Assembly: GCF_947487305.1 (NCBI RefSeq)
Contig: NZ_CANKWH010000007.1
Location: 124,001-188,000 of the forward strand
Direction: 5' to 3'
Source: an uncultured Paracoccus sp.
GTDB taxonomy: Bacteria > Pseudomonadota > Alphaproteobacteria > Rhodobacterales > Rhodobacteraceae
Length of the DNA: 64,000 bases
Below the pieces are notes generated by a model. The model was given only the letters and a program-made list of their open reading frames with translations. It was not told the DNA's origin and ran no database searches. Shown in pieces: positions 47,409 through 55,943 of the stretch. Both the position numbers and the translations under genes were made by a program. The number at the start of each line of letters is the position of its first letter. The stretch's first letter is position 1.

Positions 47409-48696
47409 ATTCGGCTCCGGCCGCCAGTCGTCTGGCTAATACCAGACTCAGGATCATGGCCGTCAGCAGAAAGACGGCACCGACACTCCAGGCAAGGGGC
47501 GTCGAATAGATCTCGGCCAGGGCTCCGGCCATGACCAGCCCGATCGCTGCCCCGAGTTGCTGGATCAGCGATCGAAGCGACAGCATGGTGGACCTCTGCC
47601 GATCCTCCACGCAGCGATGCAGGATGCTGCTCGCAGGCGTCTCGCTTGCTCCGAGAAGGATGGAATAGAGCACAAAGACGCCGACAAACCCGGCAATGCC
47701 GCCCACCATGGCCAAGGCCAGTTGAACGAGCGCCAGACAGGCAAAGATAGCCGCAAGCGTGACGGCGTTGCGACGCCTGAACATCCGGCTGATATGGGGC
47801 GACAGCCACGCACCGAAAGCGATGGCGAAGAAATATCCCGCCGTCAGCGCACCGATGGCGGTGTTGGCGTAACCGTCGTCCAGCATTGGCTTGGCATAGG
47901 TCGGCCAGATCACCTCGACCGGATTGGTCGCCATCAGGAACAGCGCCAGCGCGACCAGAAGCAGGGACAGCGTCGGATGTCTCAACGCCAGAACGCCAGC
48001 CTCGGCGATCACCGACGGGACCCTTGCGAAGCCTTGTCCGAGTGCCTTGGGGTTCAGCGGGCGTGGCTCGTCCGCGATGGCGAGCAGGGTGTAAACCAGC
48101 ACGCCGACCATCACGACGAAGCTTGCGGCGTAGGACACATCATAGATGCTGACCCCATGCTGGAAGGTCATCGCGCCGAACGCATCTGGCAGCAGACCCC
48201 CCAGAACCGCACCGACAGCCAGGCCCATCGCATTGGCCCATTGCGCTTTCGCCAGAGCGGGTTGGACATCCACATTTGGCGCAGCGGCTTTAAAGGTTTC
48301 GACAAACCACGCATCAAGCGTGCCCGACCGCAGCGCGCGTCCAAAGCCAATGAAGGCGAAGGAAAGCGCCAGCACCCCGAAGTCGCTGGATGACAGAAAC
48401 AGTGCCAGCGAAATCAGGCTGGCAATCACCGCCGCGAGGAAAACCGGCTTGCGACCGATATTGTCGGCCAAACCGCCGAAGGGCAGTTCCATCGCCATGG
48501 TCGTCAGCGAGTAGACCCCGAAGAGCAGCGAAATCTGGAACAGGTCCATGCCACGATCCGTCAGCGCCAGCGCCACCACGGCGACGGTGAGGCCCATGGC
48601 AAAACGGTCGAAAAACTGGTGGATCTGAAACACCCGGATGTGGCGTCGCGCCGTCTCCGTCAAGTCTTTGAAAGCGAACTCGATCTCTGTCGACAT
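47407..48696 (-). CDS. MFS transporter
   Basis: 429 residues with about twelve membrane helices and the major facilitator signature after helix 2 (FGGLADNIGRKPVFLAAV). The first 25 residues are hydrophilic and cytoplasmic. Other parts: AFIGFGRALRSGTLDAWFVETFK, IWPTYAKPMLDDGYANTAIGALTAGYFF. The DNA is less GC-rich at third positions than its neighbours (frequent A/T-ending codons), and it lies alone between ald and mscL, so it may have been acquired. Substrate unknown; the DAWFVE pattern recalls drug or macrolide-type exporters. Phased repeats lie about 100 bp upstream. Confidence 0.85.
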   Translation of the reverse strand: MSTEIEFAFKDLTETARRHIRVFQIHQFFDRFAMGLTVAVVALALTDRGMDLFQISLLFGVYSLTTMAMELPFGGLADNIGRKPVFLAAVIASLISLALFLSSSDFGVLALSFAFIGFGRALRSGTLDAWFVETFKAAAPNVDVQPALAKAQWANAMGLAVGAVLGGLLPDAFGAMTFQHGVSIYDVSYAASFVVMVGVLVYTLLAIADEPRPLNPKALGQGFARVPSVIAEAGVLALRHPTLSLLLVALALFLMATNPVEVIWPTYAKPMLDDGYANTAIGALTAGYFFAIAFGAWLSPHISRMFRRRNAVTLAAIFACLALVQLALAMVGGIAGFVGVFVLYSILLGASETPASSILHRCVEDRQRSTMLSLRSLIQQLGAAIGLVMAGALAEIYSTPLAWSVGAVFLLTAMILSLVLARRLAAGAE

Positions 48697-48792
48697 GACG
48701 GCAGCATCCGCCTTTGCTCAGCCCTGCGCAAGAACCGGTCATGCGGACGGCCAGAGGAAACAGCTGCCCCACCCCGCAACAGCGCCTCCCCG

Positions 48793-48831
48793 GTGCACGG
48801 CCTGTGCAAACCCTGTGCACCCGCTGTGCGC
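48793..48831. repeat. Four GTGCAC-type repeats phased at 11 bp (copy 2)
   Basis: GTGCAC, GTGCAA, GTGCAC and GTGCGC start at 48793, 48804, 48815 and 48826, exactly 11 bp apart; most are preceded by CT (CTGTGCA). The array lies in the 280-bp gap between the MFS start and the mscL terminator. Together with copy 1 near 25828 it is followed on the plus strand by a CAGC(A)TTTGCTGACC sequence (48852 here, 25908 there). The rest of this gap has no gene. Confidence 0.6.
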
Positions 48832-48924
48832 GCCCAGTGCGGCTCCAAACCCAGCATTTGCTGACCGAACCCTACACCTGTTGCGATCTTCACCGCAGCA
48901 GCGCACGCAGCTGTTGCGCCATGC

Positions 48925-48952
48925 AAAAAGGGCGTGCCGGTCTGGCACGCCC
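48925..48952 (-). terminator. Intrinsic terminator of mscL
   Basis: Read on the minus strand: GGGCGTGCC, loop AGACC, GGCACGCCC, then TTTTTGC. The stem occupies 48930-48952 and the U-tract 48925-48929. It begins 25 bp after the mscL stop codon. Confidence 0.92.
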
Positions 48953-48976
48953 TCAACGCATCTCGCTCGGGTCGGA

Positions 48977-49414
48977 TCAGGCCGCGCGGGTGGCCAGCAG
49001 ATCGCGGATCTGGGCCAGCAGCTCTTCCTGGGTCGGGCCGGCGGGGGCTTCTTCCACGACTTCCGCCTTGGCGGTGGTCGCGTCCTTGATGCGGTTCACG
49101 CCCTTGACCAGCAGGAACACGACGAAGGCGATGATCAGGAAGTTGATCACGGCGGACAGGAAGGAACCATAGGCAAAAACGTTCGCGCCAGCATCGCGCG
49201 CAGCCTGCAGGCCAGCGCCTTCGGGCGCGGTGCCCGACAGCACGAAATACTTGCTGCTGAAGTCGGTCCCGCCGGTGATGATGCCGATGATCGGGTTGAT
49301 CAGGTCCCCCACCAGAGAGGTGACGATGGCCGTAAAGGCCGCACCGATGATGATACCGACCGCCATGTCCATGACATTGCCGCGGGCGATAAACTCCTTG
49401 AATTCTTTGATCAC
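48977..49414 (-). CDS. mscL: Large-conductance mechanosensitive channel
   Basis: 145 residues. N-terminal amphipathic helix [46 protein letters not shown] (S1 and TM1) and TM2 [25 protein letters not shown], then a cytoplasmic helix [11 protein letters not shown]. It forms a pentameric emergency valve opened by membrane tension on osmotic downshock. Length matches the family. It has its own terminator. Confidence 0.96.
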   Translation of the reverse strand: MIKEFKEFIARGNVMDMAVGIIIGAAFTAIVTSLVGDLINPIIGIITGGTDFSSKYFVLSGTAPEGAGLQAARDAGANVFAYGSFLSAVINFLIIAFVVFLLVKGVNRIKDATTAKAEVVEEAPAGPTQEELLAQIRDLLATRAA

Positions 49415-49506
49415 GTCTTTACCTCGCTAAAACGCCGCGCTTTGTTGCGCGCTAACGGGGCGTTTACCACAAACTCATGCCCCGCAACAAATAGTAAGGT
49501 GCGAAC

Positions 49507-50223
49507 ATGTCGAAATTGGCAGATTTCCCCATCACCCATCGCTGGCCGCCACGGCGCGAAGACGTGATCCAGCTCTATTCGCTGGGGACGCCGAACGGGG
49601 TCAAGGTCTCGATCATGCTCGAGGAACTGGGCGTCGAGTATGACGTGCATCGGGTCAGCATCGGCGACCCGGCCGATCAGCTGACACCCGAATTTCTCAG
49701 CCTGAACCCGAACAACAAGATCCCTGCCCTGATCGACCCGAACGGCCCGGATGGCGCGCCTATCGGGTTGTGGGAATCGGGCGCGATCCTGACCTATCTG
49801 GGCGACAAGTACGGCCGCTTCCTGCCGCAATCCGGGGCGGCGCGCTGGCACACGCTGCAATGGCTGTTCTTCCAGATGGGCGGCATCGGCCCGATGTTCG
49901 GGCAGGTCGGCTTTTTCCACCGCTACAAGGGGAAAGAGATCGAGGACCCGCGCCCGCGCGAACGTTACTATAACGAGGCCCGGCGGCTTCTGGGCGTGCT
50001 CGACCGGCAGTTGCAGGGGCGCGACTGGATCACCGGGGACTATTCGGTGGCAGATATCGCCACGGCACCTTGGGTGCGGACGCTGACGCGGTTCTACGAG
50101 GCCGACAAGGAGGTGGGGCTGGCCGATTTCACCAATGTCACCGCCTGGGTCGACCGGTTCGAGGCGCGCCCGGCGGTCCAGCGCGGCTGGAACCAGCCAC
50201 CCATTCCCGAAACGACTAAATGA
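49507..50223 (+). CDS. yghU: Glutathione-dependent disulfide-bond oxidoreductase, YghU-like
   Basis: 238 residues. N-terminal extension (about 24 residues, FPITHRWPPRREDVIQLY) precedes a GST fold with the Nu-class active-site string SLGTPNGVKVSIMLEELG, NPNNKIPALIDPNGPDG and WESGAILTYLGDKYGRF, then the helical domain with YSVADIATAPWVRTL. It is a close relative of the protein at 6298 but longer. Such enzymes reduce disulfides and organic peroxides with glutathione in the cytosol. It stands alone; a strong terminator follows. Confidence 0.92.
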   Translation: MSKLADFPITHRWPPRREDVIQLYSLGTPNGVKVSIMLEELGVEYDVHRVSIGDPADQLTPEFLSLNPNNKIPALIDPNGPDGAPIGLWESGAILTYLGDKYGRFLPQSGAARWHTLQWLFFQMGGIGPMFGQVGFFHRYKGKEIEDPRPRERYYNEARRLLGVLDRQLQGRDWITGDYSVADIATAPWVRTLTRFYEADKEVGLADFTNVTAWVDRFEARPAVQRGWNQPPIPETTK

Positions 50224-50228
50224 CAAAC

Positions 50229-50262
50229 GCGCGGCGGTCCCATGGGCCGCCGCGCATTCTTT
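50229..50262 (+). terminator. Intrinsic terminator between yghU and madM
   Basis: GCGCGGCGG (50229-50237) pairs with CCGCCGCGC (50247-50255), and the loop TCCCATGGG can itself pair, giving a long hairpin. ATTCTTTTT follows, so it suits termination of the plus-strand gene. On the other strand it lies beyond madM and is followed by only a short T-run, so it could weakly end that operon too. Confidence 0.88.
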
Positions 50263-50278
50263 TTCGGATCGTCGGGGC

Positions 50279-51043
50279 TCAGCCGCCCATCACCCCGCGG
50301 ATCAGGAAGTAGATCAGCGAAGGCCCGAGCAGGCATCCAAGCCCCGTGTAGAAGGTCGCGGTCATCGCGCCATAGGGCACCAGCCGCTTGTCGGTCGCGG
50401 CCAAGCCACCCGCGACACCGCTGGTCGTGCCCATCAGCCCGCCATAGGCCATCGCCGCCTTGGGATTGTTCAGCCCGATCAGCGGCGCGATGAAGGGCGT
50501 GCCGACCATGACCAGCACCGATTTGATCAGCCCGGCAGCGACCGACAGCGCGATGACCTCGCTCGAGGCGCCAAGGGCCGAGCCGGTGACCGGGCCGACG
50601 ATATAGGTCGCAGCCCCCGCGCCAAGCGTCGTCATGCTGACCGCATCGCTATAGCCGAACATCAGCGCAACAGCCGCACCGACGATGAAGGAGAGGAAGA
50701 TCCCCAGCGCCAGCGACAGAACACCAACGAGCCCCGAACGCCGGATCTCGCCCAGATCAACGCCGTAAGCGGTCGAAACGATGGCGAAATCGCGCAGCAT
50801 CGCCCCGCCCATCACCCCCAGCCCCGCAAACAGCGGCACATCGGAGAGGCCCTTGCTGCCGCCGGTAAAATGGCCGCCGATATAGGCCAGCAGCAGCCCG
50901 ACGATGATCGCCACGGCCGAGCCGTGCAGCCGGCCACGGGTCAGGTGATGCGAGGCGTAATAGCTGAGCCACATCACCGCACCGACGATCAGGAAGGCGA
51001 AGAGCAGCCCGTTCTTGATCAGCACATTTGCAATCAGTTCCAT
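50279..51043 (-). CDS. madM: Malonate transporter subunit MadM
   Basis: 254 residues, eight or so membrane helices. It matches MadM in length and in segments such as LFAGLGVMGGAMLRDFAIVSTAYGVDLGEIRRSGLVGVLSL and YGGLMGTTSGVAGGLAATDKRLVPYGAMTATFYTGLGC. With MadL it imports malonate (sodium- or proton-coupled). It is the last gene of an mcd-matB-madL-madM operon, 3 bp after madL. Confidence 0.93.
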   Translation of the reverse strand: MELIANVLIKNGLLFAFLIVGAVMWLSYYASHHLTRGRLHGSAVAIIVGLLLAYIGGHFTGGSKGLSDVPLFAGLGVMGGAMLRDFAIVSTAYGVDLGEIRRSGLVGVLSLALGIFLSFIVGAAVALMFGYSDAVSMTTLGAGAATYIVGPVTGSALGASSEVIALSVAAGLIKSVLVMVGTPFIAPLIGLNNPKAAMAYGGLMGTTSGVAGGLAATDKRLVPYGAMTATFYTGLGCLLGPSLIYFLIRGVMGG

Positions 51044-51046
51044 GGT

Positions 51047-51442
51047 TCAGACCTCCTCGGCTTCATCGACCGGGGGCAGCGGCGCTTCGGCCCCGCCGAT
51101 CCGCGCCAGCACCGGCACCAAGGCCCAGCAGACGACGGTGGCGCCAACACCAGCCAGCAGCGCCACGGGACCGCCCTTGACCGCCGAGACGACGTTCTGG
51201 GTCGAGGCCATGGCGACGACGATGGGGATATACATGGCGCTCCAGAACAGCACGCCCTCGGCGCTGTGCTGGGGGAAATGGCCGCTGCGGCGCATCCGGT
51301 CGGTCAGCACGATCAGAAGCAGCATGGCAAAGCCCACGCCGCCGACATTCGATTCCACGTTCAGCAGCGCGCCAAGCGCATCGCCCACGACCATACCCGC
51401 CAGAAGGCAGCCAGCCAGAACGGCGACTCCATAGATAATCAT
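51047..51442 (-). CDS. madL: Malonate transporter subunit MadL
   Basis: 131 residues, four hydrophobic helices (MIIYGVAVLAGCLLAGMVVGDALG, VGGVGFAMLLLIVLTDRMR, GVLFWSAMYIPIVVAM, LLAGVGATVVCWALVPVL), the size and pattern of MadL. It pairs with MadM as the two-component malonate carrier. A strong ribosome site (GGAGGAGGG) precedes the ATG. matB lies 64 bp upstream in the same operon. Confidence 0.93.
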   Translation of the reverse strand: MIIYGVAVLAGCLLAGMVVGDALGALLNVESNVGGVGFAMLLLIVLTDRMRRSGHFPQHSAEGVLFWSAMYIPIVVAMASTQNVVSAVKGGPVALLAGVGATVVCWALVPVLARIGGAEAPLPPVDEAEEV

Positions 51443-51506
51443 TCGTCCCTCCTCCCTGAGGTTCGGCGCGCGCGGGACCCCTCCTGGCCCGCGGCGCGCC
51501 GGTCAA

Positions 51507-53015
51507 TCACTTGTAAAGATCGGCATAGGTCTTGCGCAGCTCGGCCTTCTGGACCTTGCCCATGACGTTGCGCGGCAATTCCTTGACGAACAGGACCTTC
51601 TTCGGCTGCTTGTAGCGCGCCAGCTTGTCTCCGATGGCGGCGATGATCCCGGTCTCGTCGAGGCTCGCCCCGCCCTGCGGCACGACCACGGCGGTCACGC
51701 CCTCGCCCAGATCGGGATGCGACAGGCCGATCACGGCGCTTTCCAGCACGCCGGGAATGTCGTCGATCAGCCCCTCGATTTCCTTCGGATAGACGTTGTA
51801 GCCGCCCGAGATGACCAGATCCTTGTCGCGCCCGACGATGCGCAGGTAGCCGTCGTCACCGATCTGCCCCAGATCGCCGGTGATGAAGAAGCCGTCGTCG
51901 CGGAACTCGGAGGCGGTCTTTTCCGGCATCTGCCAATAGCCCTCGAAGACGTTCGGACCCCGCACCTCGATCGCACCGATCTCGCCATCGGGCAGGGTCG
52001 CGCCGCTCTCGCGGTCGGTGATGCGGATCTCGATCCCCGGCAGGGCCATGCCGACCGCGCCGGGCTTGCGGGCGCCGTCATAGGGGTTCGTTGTGATCAT
52101 GCAGGTTTCGGTCATGCCATAGCGTTCGAGGATCGGATGGCCGGTGCGCTCCTCGAAGGCGCGGTGATCTTCGGCCAGCAGCGGGGCGGAACCGGATACG
52201 AAAAGCCGCATCTTCGCGGTGGTGTCGCGGTTCAGCCGGTCGGATTTCAGCAGCCGGGTGTAGAAGGTCGGCACGCCCATCAGCACGGTCGCATCGGCCA
52301 TCAGGTCGATCGCCTCTTCGCCATCGAACTTGGTCAGCCAGATCATCGTCGCGCCGGCGACGATGGACATGTTCGCCGCCACGAACAGGCCATGGGTGTG
52401 AAAGATCGGCAGTGCATGGATCAGCCGGTCCTCGGCGGTATAGCGCCAGCTGTTCAGCAGCGCGGCGGTGTTCGAGGCGAGGTTGCCATGGGTCAGCACC
52501 GCACCCTTCGAGCGCCCGGTGGTGCCCGAGGTGTAAAGGATCGCGGCCGGATCGCTCATGACACGCTCAACGCGATCGGCGCGCGGCGTTGCCGCCTCGG
52601 CCAGCGCCATCAGCGAGCCGTCGCCCTTGGCGCCGAGGCTTTCGACGCGCAGGCCCGCCGTCTCGCGCGCCTTGTGATCGGCCAGCGTCGCCGGTGTGCA
52701 GACAAAAAGGCGCGGCGCGGCATCGCCGAGAAAATAATCGATCTCGGCCCCGGTATAGGCGGTGTTCAGCGGCAGGTAGACCCCGCCCAATTGCAGCGTG
52801 GCGAGATAGAGGCAGATCGCCTCGGGGCTCTTGTCGGTCTGCACCGCCACCCGGTCGCCGGGCCGGACGCCGATCTCGGTCAGCACGGCGGCGAAACGCT
52901 CGACCAGCACGCGGGCCTCGGCATAGGTGATGTCGGGTTGACCCGGACGCTCGAACAGCGCCTTGCCGGGTCGGGCCTCGGCCGAGGCGATGAAGCTTTG
53001 ATGAATGGTCTGCAT
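51507..53015 (-). CDS. matB: Malonyl-CoA synthase
   Basis: 502 residues of the acyl-CoA synthetase family. AMP-binding loop ILYTSGTTGRSKGAVLTHGNL (residue ~155), HALPIFHTHGLFVAANM, LFVSGSAPLLAEDH, ERYGMTETCMITTNPYDG, FFITGDLGQIGDDGYLRIVGRDKDLVISGGYNVYPKEIE and the catalytic Lys in ELPRNVMGKVQKAELR. The HTHGL segment and length are as in MatB. It activates malonate with CoA and ATP to malonyl-CoA, which the decarboxylase encoded upstream then converts to acetyl-CoA. Confidence 0.93.
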   Translation of the reverse strand: MQTIHQSFIASAEARPGKALFERPGQPDITYAEARVLVERFAAVLTEIGVRPGDRVAVQTDKSPEAICLYLATLQLGGVYLPLNTAYTGAEIDYFLGDAAPRLFVCTPATLADHKARETAGLRVESLGAKGDGSLMALAEAATPRADRVERVMSDPAAILYTSGTTGRSKGAVLTHGNLASNTAALLNSWRYTAEDRLIHALPIFHTHGLFVAANMSIVAGATMIWLTKFDGEEAIDLMADATVLMGVPTFYTRLLKSDRLNRDTTAKMRLFVSGSAPLLAEDHRAFEERTGHPILERYGMTETCMITTNPYDGARKPGAVGMALPGIEIRITDRESGATLPDGEIGAIEVRGPNVFEGYWQMPEKTASEFRDDGFFITGDLGQIGDDGYLRIVGRDKDLVISGGYNVYPKEIEGLIDDIPGVLESAVIGLSHPDLGEGVTAVVVPQGGASLDETGIIAAIGDKLARYKQPKKVLFVKELPRNVMGKVQKAELRKTYADLYK

Positions 53016-53035
53016 GGTCCCCTCCCCGGATGCAG

Positions 53036-54370
53036 TCAGCGTGACAGGATGGCGGCCAGTGGCGCGCCGGTGGCGATGGTGCCGTCGCGGACAAAGGCCT
53101 CGTGCTGGGCCTCGATCGCGGCGGGTTCGTAGAGATAGTTGATCATCAGCCCATGGGCGCGCTTCACCGCCCCGTCCGAGCGGTCGCCGGGCCAGTTGAC
53201 GCGCCATGCGGCGGCACCATTGCCCAGATGGAAACGCGCCACCGGATCGCGCGGCGCACCGGATTTCGACCGGGCTTCGGTGAAATAGCGCGCGGCCAGC
53301 GTCTCGACCTGTGGTTTCAGCCGCTCGGCCTCGGCGGCATCCATCAGCCACGCGCCCTGATCCAGTTCCTCGGCCAGCTTCACCGCTTCCGGTTCTTTCA
53401 CTCCACTCAACCAGCCGGCAAAGCCCGGCGCGGGTGACAGCGTAACATAGGTCGTCAGCGAGGGCAGTTCGGCGGCCAGTTCCGCGACCACCTGCTTGAT
53501 CAGGAAATTGCCGAAGGACACGCCCTTCAGCCCGGCCAGCGTGTTGTTTATCGAGTAAAAGACGGCGGTATCGGCATCCTCGGCCAGATCGAGCGCGGGG
53601 GCGTTCAGGATCGGCGCGATCTCGGCGGGCGTGTCGTGCATCAGCGCCACCTCAACGAAGATCAGCGGCTCGTCGCCGGTCGCCGGGTGGAAGAAGGCAT
53701 AGAAGCGGCGATCGGCGGGATCGAGACGGCGGCGCAGATCCTGCCAGCCCTTCATCGGGTGCACCGTCTCATAGCCCATGATCTTTTCCAGCACATTGGC
53801 CGGTGTCGACCAGTCGATGCGCTGGATGGTCAGAAAGCCGCGATTGAACCACGAGGCAAAGAGATGGCCGAAATCGCTGTCGAGCGGCGCCAGTTTGGGA
53901 TCATCCGCGATGGCCTTCAGCAGGTCGGCGCGCATATGGACCAGTTTCAGCGTGGCCCCCGGCGCGGTGTTCAGCCGGCGCAGCAGGGTCTGGCGCGGCG
54001 GCTCGACGGCATTGAACAGTGGCACCAGCGTCCGGGCCGAAGGATCGGCGTCATAGGCGGCGAAGGCGGCGCGGATGGCCTCGGGCGAGGAGTTGAAGCG
54101 GTCGCGCAGCATGACGAAGAAGTCGTGACGCTCGGGCTTGGTCAGTTGGGCATAGGCGGCCAGCGCCTGCTCGGCCACGGCGACGCGGGCGGCATCGCCG
54201 ATCCGGCCCATCAGCACGTCACAGGCGGCGGTCAGACGCTCGGAGGCAGGGCGCGAGAGGGCGTTGCGGGCGGCGGCTTCCTCGGTGATCGGCGCGCGCT
54301 TGCCGCGACGCTCGTTGCCGGTGATCGCCTGCACCAGATCGTTCAGAAATGCCAGTTTCGGTCTTGCCAT
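53036..54370 (-). CDS. matA: Malonyl-CoA decarboxylase
   Basis: 444 residues of the MatA/MLYCD type. An N-terminal four-helix domain is followed by a GNAT-like catalytic domain with HPMKGWQDLRRRLDPADRRFYAFFHP, DEPLIFVEVALMHDTPAEI, YSINNTLAGLKGVSFGNFLIKQVV and TYVTLSPAPGFAGWL, the part with the catalytic Ser and His. It releases CO2 from malonyl-CoA to give acetyl-CoA. It is the first gene of the malonate operon, 20 bp before matB, with GGAGGACACG before the ATG. Confidence 0.93.
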   Translation of the reverse strand: MARPKLAFLNDLVQAITGNERRGKRAPITEEAAARNALSRPASERLTAACDVLMGRIGDAARVAVAEQALAAYAQLTKPERHDFFVMLRDRFNSSPEAIRAAFAAYDADPSARTLVPLFNAVEPPRQTLLRRLNTAPGATLKLVHMRADLLKAIADDPKLAPLDSDFGHLFASWFNRGFLTIQRIDWSTPANVLEKIMGYETVHPMKGWQDLRRRLDPADRRFYAFFHPATGDEPLIFVEVALMHDTPAEIAPILNAPALDLAEDADTAVFYSINNTLAGLKGVSFGNFLIKQVVAELAAELPSLTTYVTLSPAPGFAGWLSGVKEPEAVKLAEELDQGAWLMDAAEAERLKPQVETLAARYFTEARSKSGAPRDPVARFHLGNGAAAWRVNWPGDRSDGAVKRAHGLMINYLYEPAAIEAQHEAFVRDGTIATGAPLAAILSR

Positions 54371-54390
54371 GACGTGTCCTCCTCCCCATC

Positions 54391-54425
54391 GTTATACATA
54401 ACTAAATACGTGTTGTATATAACAA
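54391..54425. promoter_or_regulatory. Two AT-rich palindromes between matA and the GntR gene
   Basis: GTTATACATAAC (54391-54402) is a perfect inverted repeat with a two-base centre, and TTGTATATAACAA (54413-54425) a second one (TTGT/ACAA around ATATA). Their centres are about 22 bp apart. They lie 21 bp upstream of the matA ATG and about 60 bp before the regulator. MatR/MdcY-type GntR proteins of malonate operons are known to bind TTGTATACAA-like sites, to which the second repeat is close. Confidence 0.65.
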
Positions 54426-54485
54426 GATTGTTGTTGGACACTTCAGCGGGATGGCGTAATTTTGTGGTGCCTTTGCAATCGCTTG

Positions 54486-55157
54486 ATGGATGACGCCGTG
54501 ACCAGCCCCGCCAAACCGACCGTGCAGCAGATCCGGCAGGTGCTGGAAAACGCCATCGTCGATGGCCGATTCGTGCCGGGGGAAAAGCTGGACCTCGAGG
54601 CCTTGGCGGTGGAATTCGCCTGTTCGCGCACGCCGATCCGCGAGGCGCTGCAGGCGTTGGAAGCCTCAGGGCTGGTCAAGGTCGAACCGAAGCGCGGGAC
54701 CTTCGTCACCGAGCTGGATGTAGTCGAGCTGACCGAGCGGTTCGAGGTGATGGCGGAGTTGGAGGCGATGTGCGCGCGGCTGGCCGCCACCCGCGCCTCG
54801 GGTCCGGAGCTGGCGCGCATCCATGCGGCACAGGCCGCCTGTGACGAGGCCGCGCGCACCGGCGACAGCGATGCCTATTACCACGAGAACCGGGCCTTCC
54901 ATCTGGCCATCTATGCGGCGTCGGGAAACCGGTTCCTCGAGGCCGAGGCGCAGCGGCTGCAGACCATGTTGCAACCCTATCGCCGGCGTCAGCTGACCGT
55001 CAGGGGACGGATGATGCGCTCGCTGCAGGAACATGCGACCATCGTCGCGCGGATCGAGGCGGGCGATGCCACTGGCGCCGCCGAGGTGATGAACGCCCAT
55101 GTCCGCATTCAGGGCGACCGCTTCCATGAGCTGGTCGCCTCGCTCAGGACGGGGTAG
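54486..55157 (+). CDS. matR: GntR/FCD family regulator of the malonate genes
   Basis: 223 residues. Winged helix PTVQQIRQVLENAIVDGRFVPGEKLDLEALAVEFACSRTPIREALQALEASGLVKVEPKRGTFV, then a helical FCD domain with ligand-binding residues (ENRAFHLAIYAASGN, EHATIVARI, NAHVRIQGDRFHELVA). It is divergent from the malonate operon with two palindromes between, the arrangement of matR in Rhizobium, so it most likely represses matA-matB-madLM until malonate binds. The start at 54486 fits the domain. Confidence 0.88.
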   Translation: MDDAVTSPAKPTVQQIRQVLENAIVDGRFVPGEKLDLEALAVEFACSRTPIREALQALEASGLVKVEPKRGTFVTELDVVELTERFEVMAELEAMCARLAATRASGPELARIHAAQAACDEAARTGDSDAYYHENRAFHLAIYAASGNRFLEAEAQRLQTMLQPYRRRQLTVRGRMMRSLQEHATIVARIEAGDATGAAEVMNAHVRIQGDRFHELVASLRTG

Positions 55158-55158
55158 T

Positions 55159-55180
55159 CGGCCGGCCCGAAGGCCGGCCG
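55159..55180. terminator. GC-rich hairpin between the GntR gene and dsbA-like gene
   Basis: CGGCCGGCC (55159-55167), tetraloop CGAA, GGCCGGCCG (55172-55180): a nine-bp perfect stem two bases after the regulator stop. It is followed by GCCCGCTTTGTTGG, a weak T-tract. The gene on the other strand ends at 55200, so it can serve both. Confidence 0.65.
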
Positions 55181-55199
55181 GCCCGCTTTGTTGGCCGGA

Positions 55200-55943
55200 T
55201 TACTCGGCCGCCGCCAGCTTGTCGTCGATGATCTTCTTCAGGTCTTCCCAGGGCTGGTTCTGCACCTTCTCGTCACCGATGATGAAGGTCGGCGTCGCAT
55301 CGATCTCGTCAGCACCGGCATTGGTCTGGAAGGTGGCGACCAGCTGCTCGACCTTGGCGGTGTCGTTCCAGCAGGCGGTCATCTGTTCTTCGGACATGCC
55401 GGCCTTCAGGCCGATCTTGCGCAAATTTGCGGCGATCGCATCGCCCGAGTCGCCCGCCAGCCATTTCTTCTGCTCGTCGAACAGCATGTCCGAGACGGCG
55501 TAATATTTGTCATCGCCGCCGCAGCGGGCAAGGATCCCGGCCCAGAGGCCCACGGCGTCGAAGTAGATGTCGCGTTGGACGAAGCGGACCTTGCCGGTAT
55601 CGACATATTCGGCCTTCAGCTTCGGCCAGTTCTCGTCGTGGAAATTGGCGCAATGGCCGCAGGTAAAGCTGGCATATTCATAGATGGTCAGCGGCGCATC
55701 CTCGGCCCCCAGCGCGATGTCGGGCAGGGTTTCGGCAGCGGCACCCTCGGCCGGGGCGGCCTCGGAGGTCGCGTCGGCGGTTGCAGCCTCAGCCGTCGCC
55801 GGGGCCTCCGTGGATTTGGCGGCGTCAGCGGGGGCGGCCTCGGTGGTCGCCTCGGCCTCGGGCGTGGTGGTGCTGTCGGTCTGGGCATAGGCCGGCAGCG
55901 CCAGCAGCAGTGCCAGCGCGGTCAGGGTCGGTCGAAGGGTCAT
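55200..55943 (-). CDS. DsbA family thiol:disulfide protein
   Basis: 247 residues. Signal peptide to about residue 20 (LLALPAYA), then an Ala/Glu/Thr/Pro-rich linker of some 50 residues (25-72), then a DsbA/thioredoxin domain with the active site FTCGHCANFH (Cys95, Cys98), a helical insert, and the cis-Pro segment ATPTFIIGDEKVQNQPWEDLKK. It likely oxidises or isomerises disulfides in the periplasm. It is coupled to dciA upstream (ATGA overlap), a pairing usual in this family, where smc typically follows; here a GntR gene follows instead. Confidence 0.9.
   Translation of the reverse strand: MTLRPTLTALALLLALPAYAQTDSTTTPEAEATTEAAPADAAKSTEAPATAEAATADATSEAAPAEGAAAETLPDIALGAEDAPLTIYEYASFTCGHCANFHDENWPKLKAEYVDTGKVRFVQRDIYFDAVGLWAGILARCGGDDKYYAVSDMLFDEQKKWLAGDSGDAIAANLRKIGLKAGMSEEQMTACWNDTAKVEQLVATFQTNAGADEIDATPTFIIGDEKVQNQPWEDLKKIIDDKLAAAE

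Noticed and set aside
48697..48976. Small frames in the gap between the MFS gene and mscL
   Set aside because: All are short, Arg/Cys/Pro-rich, without start signals; the gap is better explained by the phased repeats and the mscL terminator.
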